A DNA stretch of 45,518 nucleotides from Oscillospiraceae bacterium (GCA_022793095.1 JAAWCD010000002.1:77037-122554); one strand, 5' to 3'; counted from the stretch's first letter, positions 1 through 7,567 are shown. Numbers and translations: made by a program. Notes: a model not told the origin generated them from the letters alone.

Positions 1-210
1 CTGATACTTTCGTGGTGCCACCCACATTCAGCGCGGCAAAATGGCCGCACCCTTTCAGCCCTCTGTTACGGGAGGGATTACCGTGGACGTTTCCGCCCCC
101 GCTGCTGGCGCTGTCTTCGCCGGGCCCTTCCGCCGGACCCTTTCAGCCAAGGGGGTCCTTCTCTGTGCGGGGGATATCGGGTACTTATGCGCCGTCATCG
201 CGGTTTCTGA
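1..210 (-). promoter_or_regulatory. T-box leader (5' part, cut by the window edge)
   Basis: Read on the minus strand, this region carries the hallmarks of a tRNA-sensing T-box leader. These are an AGAGA element of Stem I, two GGCTGAAAGG-type loops and, near position 20, the antiterminator core GGGTGGCACCACG, which pairs with the tRNA acceptor end. Such leaders control aminoacyl-tRNA synthetase, amino-acid biosynthesis or transport genes in Firmicutes by transcription antitermination. The terminator arm and the gene lie left of position 1. I could not read the specifier codon with confidence, so the amino acid is unknown. Confidence 0.85.
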
Positions 211-216
211 GGCTTG

Positions 217-245
217 ATTGTATCGCAATTGAAGAGAAAAGTCAA
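217..245 (-). promoter_or_regulatory. sigma-A promoter of the T-box leader
   Basis: On the minus strand, -35 TTGACT (240-245) and -10 TACAAT (217-222) are separated by 17 bp. The predicted start near 210 coincides with the start of the T-box Stem I. Confidence 0.8.
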
Positions 246-253
246 GGGACGAC

Positions 254-366
254 GCTTTCTTGAAAGAAAGCTTAGCAAAGAACTTTAAACTGCTTCTACC
301 AGGAATCTTTTATAAGAACGCAGTTTAGAGTTCTTTTTGGTTCTTTTTCTTGCAAGAAAAAGAACA
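254..366. repeat. palindromic AAAGAAC repeat, copy 1 (two halves)
   Basis: Left half: palindrome GCTTTCTTGAAAGAAAGC followed by CAAAGAACTTTAAACTG. Right half: the inverted counterpart ending in TTCTTTTTCTTGCAAGAAAA. The two halves face each other and could fold into one long hairpin downstream of the mgsA-like gene. It belongs to a family repeated through the intergenic gaps of this window. Confidence 0.8.
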
Positions 367-373
367 GAAAACC

Positions 374-787
374 TCAAAGGGTGTTGCTCTTTTTGGGATT
401 GAGGATTTCACGCCAATCAAGATCTCCCCGTTCCAGACCGTGAATCAGCATCTCCGCCGTGGCCACATTGGTGGCGCAAGGAATGTTGTACTGGTCACAC
501 AGCCGGGTAATATATTGAAGGTCGCTGTCCCAGTCGTTGGACTGGGGATTGGAAAAGAACAGTACCATGTCAATTTCATTGTATGCAATCCGAGCGCCAA
601 TCTGCTGGCTTCCCCCGTGGGCATGTGACAAGAACAGGTGTACATTGAGACCCGTGACCTCAGACACCAGCCGGCCTGTGGTGTTCGTGGCACAGATGGT
701 ATGCTTGGACAAAATGCCGCAATACGCAATGCAGAACTGTACCATCAATTCTTTCTTCTGGTCGTGTGCCATCAACGCAATATTCAT
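374..787 (-). CDS. Methylglyoxal-synthase-fold protein with altered active site
   Basis: The 137-residue product aligns along its whole length with methylglyoxal synthase (dihydroxyacetone phosphate to methylglyoxal): MNIALMAHDQKK at the start, the phosphate-binding ATNTTG and the C-terminal YNIPCATNVATAE. I start at the internal ATG because this matches the usual MgsA N terminus and leaves AAAGGATGG upstream; a start 7 codons earlier is possible. Several catalytic positions known from E. coli MgsA are changed. The GGDQQ aspartate is serine (GGSQQ), the next aspartate (DPL) is asparagine (NPQ), and the histidine of HDPD appears as tryptophan (WDSD). Phosphate binding may persist but catalysis is doubtful. 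It lies downstream of minD on the same strand with a 112-bp gap. The fold assignment is firm; enzyme activity is not supported. Confidence 0.85.
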   Translation of the reverse strand: MNIALMAHDQKKELMVQFCIAYCGILSKHTICATNTTGRLVSEVTGLNVHLFLSHAHGGSQQIGARIAYNEIDMVLFFSNPQSNDWDSDLQYITRLCDQYNIPCATNVATAEMLIHGLERGDLDWREILNPKKSNTL

Positions 788-899
788 TCCGAAACGCCAT
801 CCTTTCATATCCGAAATAGGGCTTCCTCCAACGCGGGCTTTGTGTGAACGCTGCCCGGAAGGAAGCAGTGATACCTGTAAACAGGGCCTGACCTTGTCC

Positions 900-1640
900 C
901 TAATGAAGCCGCATCATCTTTACCCGCTGGCCTTCCAGCCGCCGGGCAATGTTGAGATAGGCTTGGGCTGCCCCTTTTCGCTCCGCCAAAATGACAGGCA
1001 CTCCTCGATTGGCGGAAATGGTAACGGCAATATCCTCCGGGACTACTCCCAGAAGAGGGAGGCCCACTGTATCCATCGCATCGTCAATAGTGGTTTGCAG
1101 CTGCCGCAACAGACGGGGCTTGACCCGGTTGACCACCAGGTGAATCTGGGGAAGTGCGCTGCTCAGCTCCGATACCGCCCGCTGGGCGTCCCGCAGGGCG
1201 CTGGCGTCTGTGGTGGAAACCAGAATCGCCCGCTCCGCTCCGCAGGCCGCCAGGCGGAAGCCGGGCCCCAGTCCTGCCGGAGAGTCAATCAGGCAGTAGT
1301 CATACTGTGCTGTAATTTCCTTAATCAGCGCCCGCATGGCGCTGTGCTCTACGGACTCCGGGGCCGCCCGGACCGGCGCTGTGAGCAGAGACAAATTCGG
1401 CAGCAGGGGATGCCGGACCGCCGCCGCAGACAGACTGCACCGGCCCTCCAGCACATCACTGAAATCCATCAGCGCCCGGTCGCTCAGCCCCAGGGAGATG
1501 TCCAGATTACGCAGACCCACGTCCGCATCCAGGCAGAGCACCGTTCTGCCCAGAGCGGCCAGACAGGAGGCGACTCCGCCAGTGACCGAGGTTTTCCCGG
1601 TGCCGCCTTTTCCCGATGTGATGACAATGGCCTGCCCCAT
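900..1640 (-). CDS. minD: Septum-site ATPase MinD
   Basis: A 246-residue deviant-Walker P-loop ATPase of the MinD/ParA family, which helps place the division septum from the membrane. Visible motifs are SGKGGTGKTS at residues 9-18, the switch DADVGLRNLDISLG near 39-52 and DSPAGLGPG near 117-125. The R-N-LD pattern after the first DAD is typical of MinD rather than Soj. The C terminus is arginine- and lysine-rich (RRLEGQRVKMMRLH) but lacks an obvious hydrophobic face like the classical membrane-targeting helix, and the protein is shorter than E. coli MinD (270 aa). GGGAGG lies 6 nt before the ATG. Neither minC nor minE is next to it in this window. The mgsA-like gene follows and may be cotranscribed. 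Confidence 0.92.
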   Translation of the reverse strand: MGQAIVITSGKGGTGKTSVTGGVASCLAALGRTVLCLDADVGLRNLDISLGLSDRALMDFSDVLEGRCSLSAAAVRHPLLPNLSLLTAPVRAAPESVEHSAMRALIKEITAQYDYCLIDSPAGLGPGFRLAACGAERAILVSTTDASALRDAQRAVSELSSALPQIHLVVNRVKPRLLRQLQTTIDDAMDTVGLPLLGVVPEDIAVTISANRGVPVILAERKGAAQAYLNIARRLEGQRVKMMRLH

Positions 1641-1664
1641 AGAATTCCTCCCCGTTGACTATTC

Positions 1665-1694
1665 ATTATAACATGCTTTTCTGGTCAAATTCAA
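1665..1694 (-). promoter_or_regulatory. Promoter of minD
   Basis: Minus-strand -35 TTGAAT (1689-1694), an 18-bp spacer and a perfect -10 TATAAT (1665-1670). The predicted start lies just upstream of the minD ribosome site. Confidence 0.65.
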
Positions 1695-1840
1695 TGATTT
1701 TTTTCTAAATTTTTCTTTACATTGGTGAAAAAATACGAATATGGACAAAATTAAGGAATTTCCTAGCATATTATAGTTAAAATCCTTATTTTTAGTAGGA
1801 AATCGCCGCACTTTTCTGCCTTCGCCGCAAGGAAGAAAAC

Positions 1841-1880
1841 CGTTTAGCGTTTTTTTGCTTCTTTTCTTTTGAGAAAAGAA
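1841..1880. repeat. palindromic AAAGAAC repeat, copy 2 (half element)
   Basis: GTTTAGCGTTTTTTTGC followed by CTTCTTTTCTTTTGAGAAAAG, just downstream of the rsmG stop codon. It is a degenerate half copy of the family, where it could help end the rsmG transcript. Confidence 0.65.
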
Positions 1881-1888
1881 CTGAAAAA

Positions 1889-2596
1889 TCACAAAGGTGC
1901 TTTCTGTATCTTGGCCCAGCGGCGGGGGTAGCCCTTCGGTGTGGGGCCCGCTTTTTTGATGACCAGAATCCGGTGAATCACATCAGTTCCCGGAATCCTG
2001 TAGTCGTGGGCCGCCCCCATGTCTCCGCCCAGCAGTTGAATTCCCCTCAGAGCGGCAGACAGCTCTTCTTCCGAGTCCACCGATTTCATGGCCAGAAACG
2101 CGCCGCCTGGCTTGACATAGGGAAGGCAAAGCTCTGCCAACACCCGCAGGTCCGCCACGGCTCGGGAAGTGGCAATGTCAAACTGCTCCCGGTAATCGGG
2201 AAGCAGCGCCTGTTCCTCGGCTCTGGCGTGGATACAGGTGACATCCGCTGTCCCCAGGGCCTGTGTGACCTCGCTGAGCCAAGTTACCCGCTTGCCCAGG
2301 GCATCCAGCAGGGTGAGTTGAATACTGGGCTCAATCAGCCGCAGCGGCAGGCCGGGGAAGCCGCCGCCGGAGCCGATATCAATGACCTTCTTTCCAGCCA
2401 GATCCGCCGCGCCGAACAGTCCGGCAGAATCCAGAAAGTGCAGCCGGGCCACCTGTTCCGGTTCCCGCAGGGCGGTCAGGTTCATCACTTGATTCTTTTC
2501 CAGCAAAAGCCGGCCGTATTCCGCCAGGGCTGGAGCTGCCTCGAGGGAGAGGCCCATTTCCAGCAGTCCCTCCCGTATCATCTGTTCCATTGTCAT
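1889..2596 (-). CDS. rsmG: 16S rRNA (guanine-527-N7)-methyltransferase RsmG
   Basis: A 235-residue protein that matches RsmG/GidB, which methylates G527 of 16S rRNA with S-adenosylmethionine. NLTALREPEQVARLHFLDS occurs in the N-terminal third, the SAM-binding loop VIDIGSGGGFPGLPL sits near residues 69-83, and TSRAVADLRVL lies in the core. Length is normal for the family. The start codon overlaps the stop of the upstream small membrane-protein gene by 4 bp, so the two are translationally coupled. In many Firmicutes this gene sits near the origin beside noc/parAB, and here it is about 6 kb from that group. Confidence 0.96.
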   Translation of the reverse strand: MTMEQMIREGLLEMGLSLEAAPALAEYGRLLLEKNQVMNLTALREPEQVARLHFLDSAGLFGAADLAGKKVIDIGSGGGFPGLPLRLIEPSIQLTLLDALGKRVTWLSEVTQALGTADVTCIHARAEEQALLPDYREQFDIATSRAVADLRVLAELCLPYVKPGGAFLAMKSVDSEEELSAALRGIQLLGGDMGAAHDYRIPGTDVIHRILVIKKAGPTPKGYPRRWAKIQKAPL

Positions 2597-2931
2597 CCTC
2601 CCAACGCGGACAGCAGGGCCGGAATCCCCCAGGCAAGGCTGAGCAGACAGGACGCGGCGGCCAAAATGACCACAAACAGTGCGCCTGTCCTGCCGCCCCG
2701 GTACTGTCCCTTCTTATAGCTGGTCCAGGTAATGGCGGCCAGCCCGCCGCAGGCTGGCGCCACCATGAGGCCGGTGATGCCACGGAGCATAGTTCCAGTG
2801 GCCAGGGCATACACATTCAGCAGCACCAGAATGACCATGTATACAATGCCCACCCAGGCCAAAATCCGCTTGGTGGGTGAGGCGGGGGTGTAAGGTTCCG
2901 GCTGGCGGTCCTTTCGTTCCTCGTCTGCCAT
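2593..2931 (-). CDS. Small integral membrane protein, unknown
   Basis: 112 residues: a charged N terminus (about 20 aa) and then three likely membrane segments, near residues 24-45, 49-68 and 82-108. I do not recognise a named family. AAAGGAG lies 7 nt before the ATG, and the end overlaps the rsmG start (ATGA), so it is cotranscribed with rsmG. A MITE-like insertion ends only about 17 bp upstream of its start codon and separates it from mscL. Confidence 0.8.
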   Translation of the reverse strand: MADEERKDRQPEPYTPASPTKRILAWVGIVYMVILVLLNVYALATGTMLRGITGLMVAPACGGLAAITWTSYKKGQYRGGRTGALFVVILAAASCLLSLAWGIPALLSALGG

Positions 2932-2948
2932 GAAAGACTCCTTTCTTA

Positions 2949-3108
2949 GAAGCTGTATTCACAACCGTTGAAGGGCGTCTGAGCTTGTCTTTCGCCACCA
3001 TACGGCGCCAATTTTCCTTGGAATCCGTCAGGATTCCAAGGAAAATTGTCTTGTCTGGCAGCAAAATCCTGTGCTCAGCCGCCATCCCCCGATTATGAAT
3101 ACAGCTTC
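2949..3108. mobile_element. MITE-like element with terminal inverted repeats and TTA duplication
   Basis: The ends are perfect 13-bp inverted repeats, GAAGCTGTATTCA at 2949-2961 and its complement at 3096-3108. Both are flanked by the trinucleotide TTA (2946-2948 and 3109-3111), consistent with a 3-bp target duplication. Inside is a perfect hairpin with 18-bp arms (3009-3026 and 3031-3048) around the loop GTCA. There is no transposase. The 160-bp length, the TIRs and the TNA-type duplication suggest a non-autonomous element mobilised by an IS5-group transposase; that family assignment is inference. Confidence 0.75.
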
Positions 3109-3141
3109 TTAGTTTTCAACAATTTTGGCTTGGATTGTGGA

Positions 3142-3549
3142 TTATTTTTTGCTTTGATCCGCTTTCAGAAGGTCCCGGATTTCTGCCAGAAGCAGTTCTT
3201 CCTTGGAGGGAGCGGGCGGCGGGGGAGGAGCGGCCTCCTTTTTTCGGTGGAGGCGGTTGATGGTCTTTACCATGAGGAACACCACCAAAGCCATGATGAG
3301 GAAGTTCAATACAGCCTGAATGAAGTTGCCGTAGGTGATAACAGCCGTGCCTACCGTTACCGACAGGCTGGAAAAGGAATCTTCCCGGACAAAAATTCCG
3401 ATGACCGGCATGATGATATCATTGATGAGGGACGTGCTGATGGAACTGAACGCACCGCCCACAATGACGCCCACCGCCATGTCCATCACATTGCCTCGGG
3501 CGATGAACTGTTTAAACTCTGCGATCAATCCGCTTGTCTTTTCACTCAT
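3142..3549 (-). CDS. mscL: Large-conductance mechanosensitive channel MscL
   Basis: 135 residues matching MscL, the homopentameric membrane channel that opens on osmotic downshock. The first helix holds FIARGNVMDMAVGVIVGGAF (about residues 15-34) and is followed by INDIIMPVIG. The second membrane helix (about 76-98) leads into a proline-rich linker (APPPPPAPS) and the C-terminal bundle helix EELLLAEIRDLL. GGAAGG precedes the start, which overlaps the 3' end of the upstream acyltransferase gene by 8 bp, so translation is probably coupled. Confidence 0.97.
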   Translation of the reverse strand: MSEKTSGLIAEFKQFIARGNVMDMAVGVIVGGAFSSISTSLINDIIMPVIGIFVREDSFSSLSVTVGTAVITYGNFIQAVLNFLIMALVVFLMVKTINRLHRKKEAAPPPPPAPSKEELLLAEIRDLLKADQSKK

Positions 3550-4627
3550 GAGGAGTGCCTTCCTTTCGTTTCAGCTGGGCCTTGAGCAACAAAATTCCCC
3601 TGTGCCACAGAAGGCATCCGGCCACTGTTCCGCCGTAGACGAACATGGCCCGCAGCGGCAGCCGGACCATCACCCGGTTGATTCCCATTCGGTCTGCCAT
3701 CAAGTTGAATTCCGTAATCGCCAGACAATGATAGAGATAAATCAGATAGCTTACGCTGTCCAGCTCCGCAACAGGGCGGGGAAGAGGCCGGTCCTTCCAC
3801 TGTGCCGCCAGCTGGAAGCAAAACAGAATGGCGCTCATCTGATATCCGATGTGGATTTCCTCCAGGAATGGAATTGCTGCCCGCCCGGAGAAGAGCAGGG
3901 CGCTGAATACCGCGTCGGCCAGGGTAAGGGTCACAAACAGGACCCGAATCAGCGCCTTATTCCGCTCCAGCAGAGTCAGGAACGTTTGATAATTCCGGCC
4001 AATGTAGCAGCCGGCCAGGTAGTAGATCAGATAGGTGGCAAACACCCGGTCGCTGTAAGGGAACTCCAGTCCCGGCTTCAGCAGAGCCAGAAAGGAGCCC
4101 AGATACCGGGCGCACAGCCAGGACAGGCCCAGGGCAAAGGGAAGGGCCAGCACAGCGTCATACTTCCTCACAAAGACCCGCCACAGAGGGACCAGCACCA
4201 CAAATTGAATCAGGGCAACTACAAAGTAGAAGTGTGCGGACAGGTCCCCCACCAGCCAGAACTGGCACAGCTGCCCCAGAGAAAAGGTGTAATATCCCCG
4301 CCAGATAAAATAGGCATAATAGACCGCCATGGCCAGCAGATAGGGCAGAAGCAGGGTTTTTGCCCGCCGCTTGTAGTATTGGCTCAGAGAAAACCGGCTG
4401 TCCCCGGTCAGACAGAGCTTGACGCCGCTGAGGACAAAGAAACCGGAAACTGCGGCAAAGGCCAGCCGCTGGGGAATCAAAACCGTGAGAAACTGCCAGC
4501 TGGACCGGTCCAGCGTGGAAACCGGGTGAGACAGCACGTGGATCAGTACCACCAGCAGGCAGAACAGCACATTTAAGATGGAAAGCTCAGGCTTGCGGCC
4601 CGCCGGGGCCTCTTTTCCATGCTCCAT
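3542..4627 (-). CDS. Acyltransferase 3 family membrane protein
   Basis: A 361-residue polytopic protein with about ten hydrophobic segments and the layout of acyltransferase 3 (OafA/YrhL-like) proteins, which O-acetylate surface sugars or peptidoglycan at the membrane. Supporting features are NVLFCLLVVLIHVLSH in the first helix, the second segment VSGFFVLSGVKLCL, the basic loop SQYYKRRAKTLLLPYL (the usual R-R-L-P-Y pattern) and a C-terminal SYLIYLYH. The substrate cannot be told. The ATG follows the serS stop codon directly and the 3' end overlaps mscL, so it sits in a serS-acyltransferase-mscL operon. Confidence 0.85.
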   Translation of the reverse strand: MEHGKEAPAGRKPELSILNVLFCLLVVLIHVLSHPVSTLDRSSWQFLTVLIPQRLAFAAVSGFFVLSGVKLCLTGDSRFSLSQYYKRRAKTLLLPYLLAMAVYYAYFIWRGYYTFSLGQLCQFWLVGDLSAHFYFVVALIQFVVLVPLWRVFVRKYDAVLALPFALGLSWLCARYLGSFLALLKPGLEFPYSDRVFATYLIYYLAGCYIGRNYQTFLTLLERNKALIRVLFVTLTLADAVFSALLFSGRAAIPFLEEIHIGYQMSAILFCFQLAAQWKDRPLPRPVAELDSVSYLIYLYHCLAITEFNLMADRMGINRVMVRLPLRAMFVYGGTVAGCLLWHRGILLLKAQLKRKEGTPHE

Positions 4628-5935
4628 TTACTTCTCCTTGGGAATCAGCAGCTCCTTGCCGCCCATATAGGGCTGGAGTGCCTTGGGAACCTTCACCGAG
4701 CCGTCCGCCTGGAGATTGTTTTCCAACAGGGCAATCAGCATCCGGGGAGGAGCCACACAGGTGTTATTGAGGGTGTGGGCCAGATAGTTCTTTCCATCCT
4801 CGCCCCGAATCCGAATCTTCAGCCGCCGGGCCTGAGCGTCGCCCAGATTGGAGCAGGAGCACACCTCAAAATACTTCTGCTGGCGGGGAGACCAGGCCTC
4901 AATGTCGCAGGACTTCACCTTCAGATCTGCCAGGTCGCCGGAACAGCATTCCAGCTGCCGGACGGGAATGTCCATGCTCTGGAAGAGCTCCACCGAATAC
5001 TGCCACAGCTTTTCGTACCAGTCCATGGACTCCTCGGGCTTACAAACCACAATCATTTCCTGCTTCTCAAACTGGTGGATACGGTACACGCCCCGTTCTT
5101 CAATGCCGTGAGAACCCTTTTCCTTTCGGAAGCAGGGGGAGTAGGAGGTCAGGGTCTGAGGCGTCTTTTCCTCGGGGATGATCTGGTCAATGAACCGCCC
5201 GATCATAGAGTGCTCGGAGGTGCCGATCAGATACAGGTCCTCGCCCTCAATTTTGTACATCATGGATTCCATGTCGGCAAAGGACATGACGCCTTCCACC
5301 ACGTTGCCACGGATCATGAAAGGGGGAATGCAGTAGGTGAAGCCCTTACCAATCATAAAGTCCCGGGCGTAGGCAAGTACCGCCTCGTGGAGCCGGGCAA
5401 TGTCACCCAACAGGTAGTAAAAGCCCGCGCCGGACACCCGGCCTGCGGCCTCCATATCGATGCCGTCAAAGGACTCCATAATTTCAGTGTGGTAGGGGAT
5501 GGGAAACTCCGGCGTGACCGCTTCGCCAAACCGCTGAACCTCCACATTGGCGCTGTCGTCCGGCCCGATGGGCACGCTGGGATCGATTATCTGGGGAATC
5601 ACCATCATAATCTGACGGATCTCCTTGGCCAGCTCGTCTTCCCGCTGTTCCAGCTGAGCCAAACGCTCGGCATTGGCTACCACCTGGGCCTTGGCCGCCT
5701 CGGCCTCCGCCAGCTTGGAAGGGTCTTTCTTGGCCTGGCCCATCAGCATGCCCACCTGTTTGGACAGGGTGTTTCGGGCAGTGCGGAGGTCCTGGGCCTC
5801 CTGAATGGTCTGCCGGTTCTCCGCGTCCAGAGCCAGAACCTGGTCTACCAGGGGAAGCTTGTCCTCCTGAAACTTCTTTTTGATGTTTTCACGAACTGCG
5901 TCGGGGTTCTCCCGGAGAAATTTAATGTCAATCAT
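4628..5935 (-). CDS. serS: Serine--tRNA ligase
   Basis: A 435-residue class II synthetase that charges tRNA-Ser. Residues 1-110 form the tRNA-binding coiled-coil arm (MIDIKFLRENPDAVRENIKK and the following charged helices). The catalytic core has motif 2 as CFRKEKGSHG..ERGVYRIHQFEKQE and motif 3 as NNTCVAPPRMLIALLENN. The substrate loop GTSEHSMIGRF and motif 2 differ from the usual bacterial forms (TAEVPLTN; FRSEAGSAG) and look closer to the archaeal-like or second-type SerRS pattern. No T-box is visible in the short upstream region. GAGGTG precedes the ATG, and a parS site sits 38 bp upstream. Confidence 0.95.
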   Translation of the reverse strand: MIDIKFLRENPDAVRENIKKKFQEDKLPLVDQVLALDAENRQTIQEAQDLRTARNTLSKQVGMLMGQAKKDPSKLAEAEAAKAQVVANAERLAQLEQREDELAKEIRQIMMVIPQIIDPSVPIGPDDSANVEVQRFGEAVTPEFPIPYHTEIMESFDGIDMEAAGRVSGAGFYYLLGDIARLHEAVLAYARDFMIGKGFTYCIPPFMIRGNVVEGVMSFADMESMMYKIEGEDLYLIGTSEHSMIGRFIDQIIPEEKTPQTLTSYSPCFRKEKGSHGIEERGVYRIHQFEKQEMIVVCKPEESMDWYEKLWQYSVELFQSMDIPVRQLECCSGDLADLKVKSCDIEAWSPRQQKYFEVCSCSNLGDAQARRLKIRIRGEDGKNYLAHTLNNTCVAPPRMLIALLENNLQADGSVKVPKALQPYMGGKELLIPKEK

Positions 5936-5973
5936 GCTGAGTACACCTCTGATTCTATAGTATGAAAGGGGGA

Positions 5974-5989
5974 TGTTTCACGTGAAACA
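5974..5989. promoter_or_regulatory. parS: parS centromere site 1
   Basis: The 16-bp palindrome TGTTTCACGTGAAACA is identical to the classical ParB (Spo0J) binding site; with flanking A/T it extends to 18 bp. It lies between serS and the parAB-linked gene, upstream of serS. Confidence 0.97.
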
Positions 5990-5996
5990 TGGAGGC

Positions 5997-6042
5997 GTTC
6001 TTTTCGTTGGAAAAAGAAAAGAACCAAAGAAAGCTTAAAACG
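5997..6042. repeat. palindromic AAAGAAC repeat, copy 3
   Basis: GTTCTTTTC and GAAAAGAAC form an inverted repeat, followed by CAAAGAAAGCTTAAAACGG. It abuts the 3' end of the coiled-coil gene at 6045, where it may act as a terminator. Confidence 0.7.
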
Positions 6043-6044
6043 GA

Positions 6045-6671
6045 TTACTCTTCTTCTAATGGAGGAATCCCATCCGGATAAAGGGCGTCTACAATGCGCT
6101 GATAGACATCCGCGGGGGACTCTATGGTAATATTCTCATGGGCCTCCAGCATAGCGCTCTCTGTTGCCGCAGGAATGGTGGGAAGGTATTCCTGAAGGCC
6201 ATAGGCGTTGAAACGCTGAATCAAGGGCCGGGCATAGCGGTAATACTTCTGCTCATAATAGGCTTGAATTTGGAGAAGCCATTCCAGCGCGATGGTTTCA
6301 TTTTGGGCTTCGTTTACCTCTTTGAAAGCCTCTTCCAGAGAACTGGACAAATCATTTCGCTCTGTGGTCATGGTTTTCAGTTGCTCTTCCAGCTCTGCCA
6401 CCTGGGCACGGAGCTTGCTGTTATCCTCCTGCATGGCCTCCACGGTCTGCATGGCGGAGACAGAATCCTTCAAGCCAGCCAGGGACGCGTCCATACCCTC
6501 CAGCTTCCGCTGCTGCATAAAGTAGGACATGGCCAGCAGCAGGAAGGCAGCCAGGAAAAGGACGATAAGGTAAGTGAAAACAGGGGCCTTGCGCTTGTGA
6601 GTTCGTTTTCGGGGTGCGGAACGTGGCGTTTGAGGTTCCTCCGGAGTGATATCGTTGGGAAGGTCGCTCAT
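6045..6671 (-). CDS. Membrane-anchored coiled-coil protein of the parAB operon
   Basis: 208 residues, not matching a family I can name. A basic N-terminal stretch (PRKRTHKRKAP) is followed by a single membrane helix at about residues 31-49. A long heptad-type coiled coil spans about 55-125 (AELEEQLKTMTTERNDLSSS), then comes a C-terminal domain rich in aromatic residues (YYEQKYYRYARPLIQRFNAYG). The topology suggests a single-pass protein with a large extracytoplasmic part. Its start overlaps the parB stop by 4 bp and AAGGAGG lies inside parB, so it is translated from the same mRNA. A link to segregation or division is inference from context only. Confidence 0.85.
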   Translation of the reverse strand: MSDLPNDITPEEPQTPRSAPRKRTHKRKAPVFTYLIVLFLAAFLLLAMSYFMQQRKLEGMDASLAGLKDSVSAMQTVEAMQEDNSKLRAQVAELEEQLKTMTTERNDLSSSLEEAFKEVNEAQNETIALEWLLQIQAYYEQKYYRYARPLIQRFNAYGLQEYLPTIPAATESAMLEAHENITIESPADVYQRIVDALYPDGIPPLEEE

Positions 6672-7561
6672 TGACTGCCGCCTCCTTTCGCCAGCTGGAG
6701 CTGCTCCAGGGCTTGCAGCAGCAGGTCCAGATCGTCATTATTGTAATATTCCAATTCAATTTTTCCCTTTTTCCGGCCGGATATAATCTTAACCTTCCGT
6801 CCAAAGCGAGTAGAGAGGTTTTTTTCTGCCTCCGCCAGATAAATGGCCAGGGGGGATTCCTTCGGGGCGGGCTTTTCCGGTTCCTCCTGGGTCAGCTTTT
6901 TAACCAGGGCCTCCACCTGACGGACTGACAGGTCCTCGTCTACGATGCGCTGCGCCAGCCGGGCCTGAAGGTCGGAATTCTTGATAGGGAGGAGGGTGCG
7001 GGCATGACCGCTGGACAGCTTGCCCTCTTCCACAAGCGGTTTCAAATTTTCCGGCAGATTCAGCAGCCGCAGGGCGTTGGCTACGGCCGGCCTGGATTTG
7101 CCCACCCGTTGGGCGACCTCCTCCTGTGTCAGGCCGTGTTCCCGAATCAGGGTGTCATAGCCCTGAGCTTCCTCCATGGGATTCAGATCTTCCCGCTGAA
7201 GGTTTTCAATGAGGCCCAGTTCCATGGCCTTACGGTCGTCGGCCTCTATGATAATGGCGGGGATCTCATTCAGGCCGGCCAGCCGGGCGGCGCGCCAGCG
7301 GCGCTCACCGGAGATAATCTGATAGTAGCCTGTGGCCAAATGGCGGACAACCAGAGGCTGAATAATACCATGCTGCCGGATGGAGCCGGCCAGCTCAGCC
7401 AGGGATTCCTCGTCAAAGTGCTTTCTGGGCTGCTTCAGACTGGCTTCCACCTGGGAGATGGGGAGGGTGAGGGAGCTGCCCTGCTGATCCTGAAGGGCGG
7501 CATCACCCAGAATGGCCCCAAGCCCACGGCCCAAGCCAGTCTCTAAACTTCGTTTTGCCAT
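6668..7561 (-). CDS. parB: Chromosome-partitioning protein ParB (Spo0J)
   Basis: 297 residues from the ATG preceded by AGGAGAG; a longer upstream reading runs into a repeat and is rejected. ParB proteins load at parS, clamp DNA in a CTP-dependent way and recruit SMC and ParA. Visible are the N-terminal GLGRGLGAIL that stimulates ParA, the CTP-binding boxes SGERRWRAARLAG and ENLQREDLNP, and a helix-turn-helix around LTQEEVAQRVGKSRPAVANALR. A C-terminal dimerisation segment ends the protein. It lies 123 bp downstream of parA and overlaps the next gene by 4 bp. Two perfect parS sites are within 2 kb. Confidence 0.96.
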   Translation of the reverse strand: MAKRSLETGLGRGLGAILGDAALQDQQGSSLTLPISQVEASLKQPRKHFDEESLAELAGSIRQHGIIQPLVVRHLATGYYQIISGERRWRAARLAGLNEIPAIIIEADDRKAMELGLIENLQREDLNPMEEAQGYDTLIREHGLTQEEVAQRVGKSRPAVANALRLLNLPENLKPLVEEGKLSSGHARTLLPIKNSDLQARLAQRIVDEDLSVRQVEALVKKLTQEEPEKPAPKESPLAIYLAEAEKNLSTRFGRKVKIISGRKKGKIELEYYNNDDLDLLLQALEQLQLAKGGGSQ

Positions 7562-7567
7562 CAATTC

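Noticed and set aside
2714-3085. 123-residue minus frame in the MITE region
   Set aside because: It runs from the MITE hairpin into the small membrane-protein gene in another frame; coding is better explained by the 112-aa gene.
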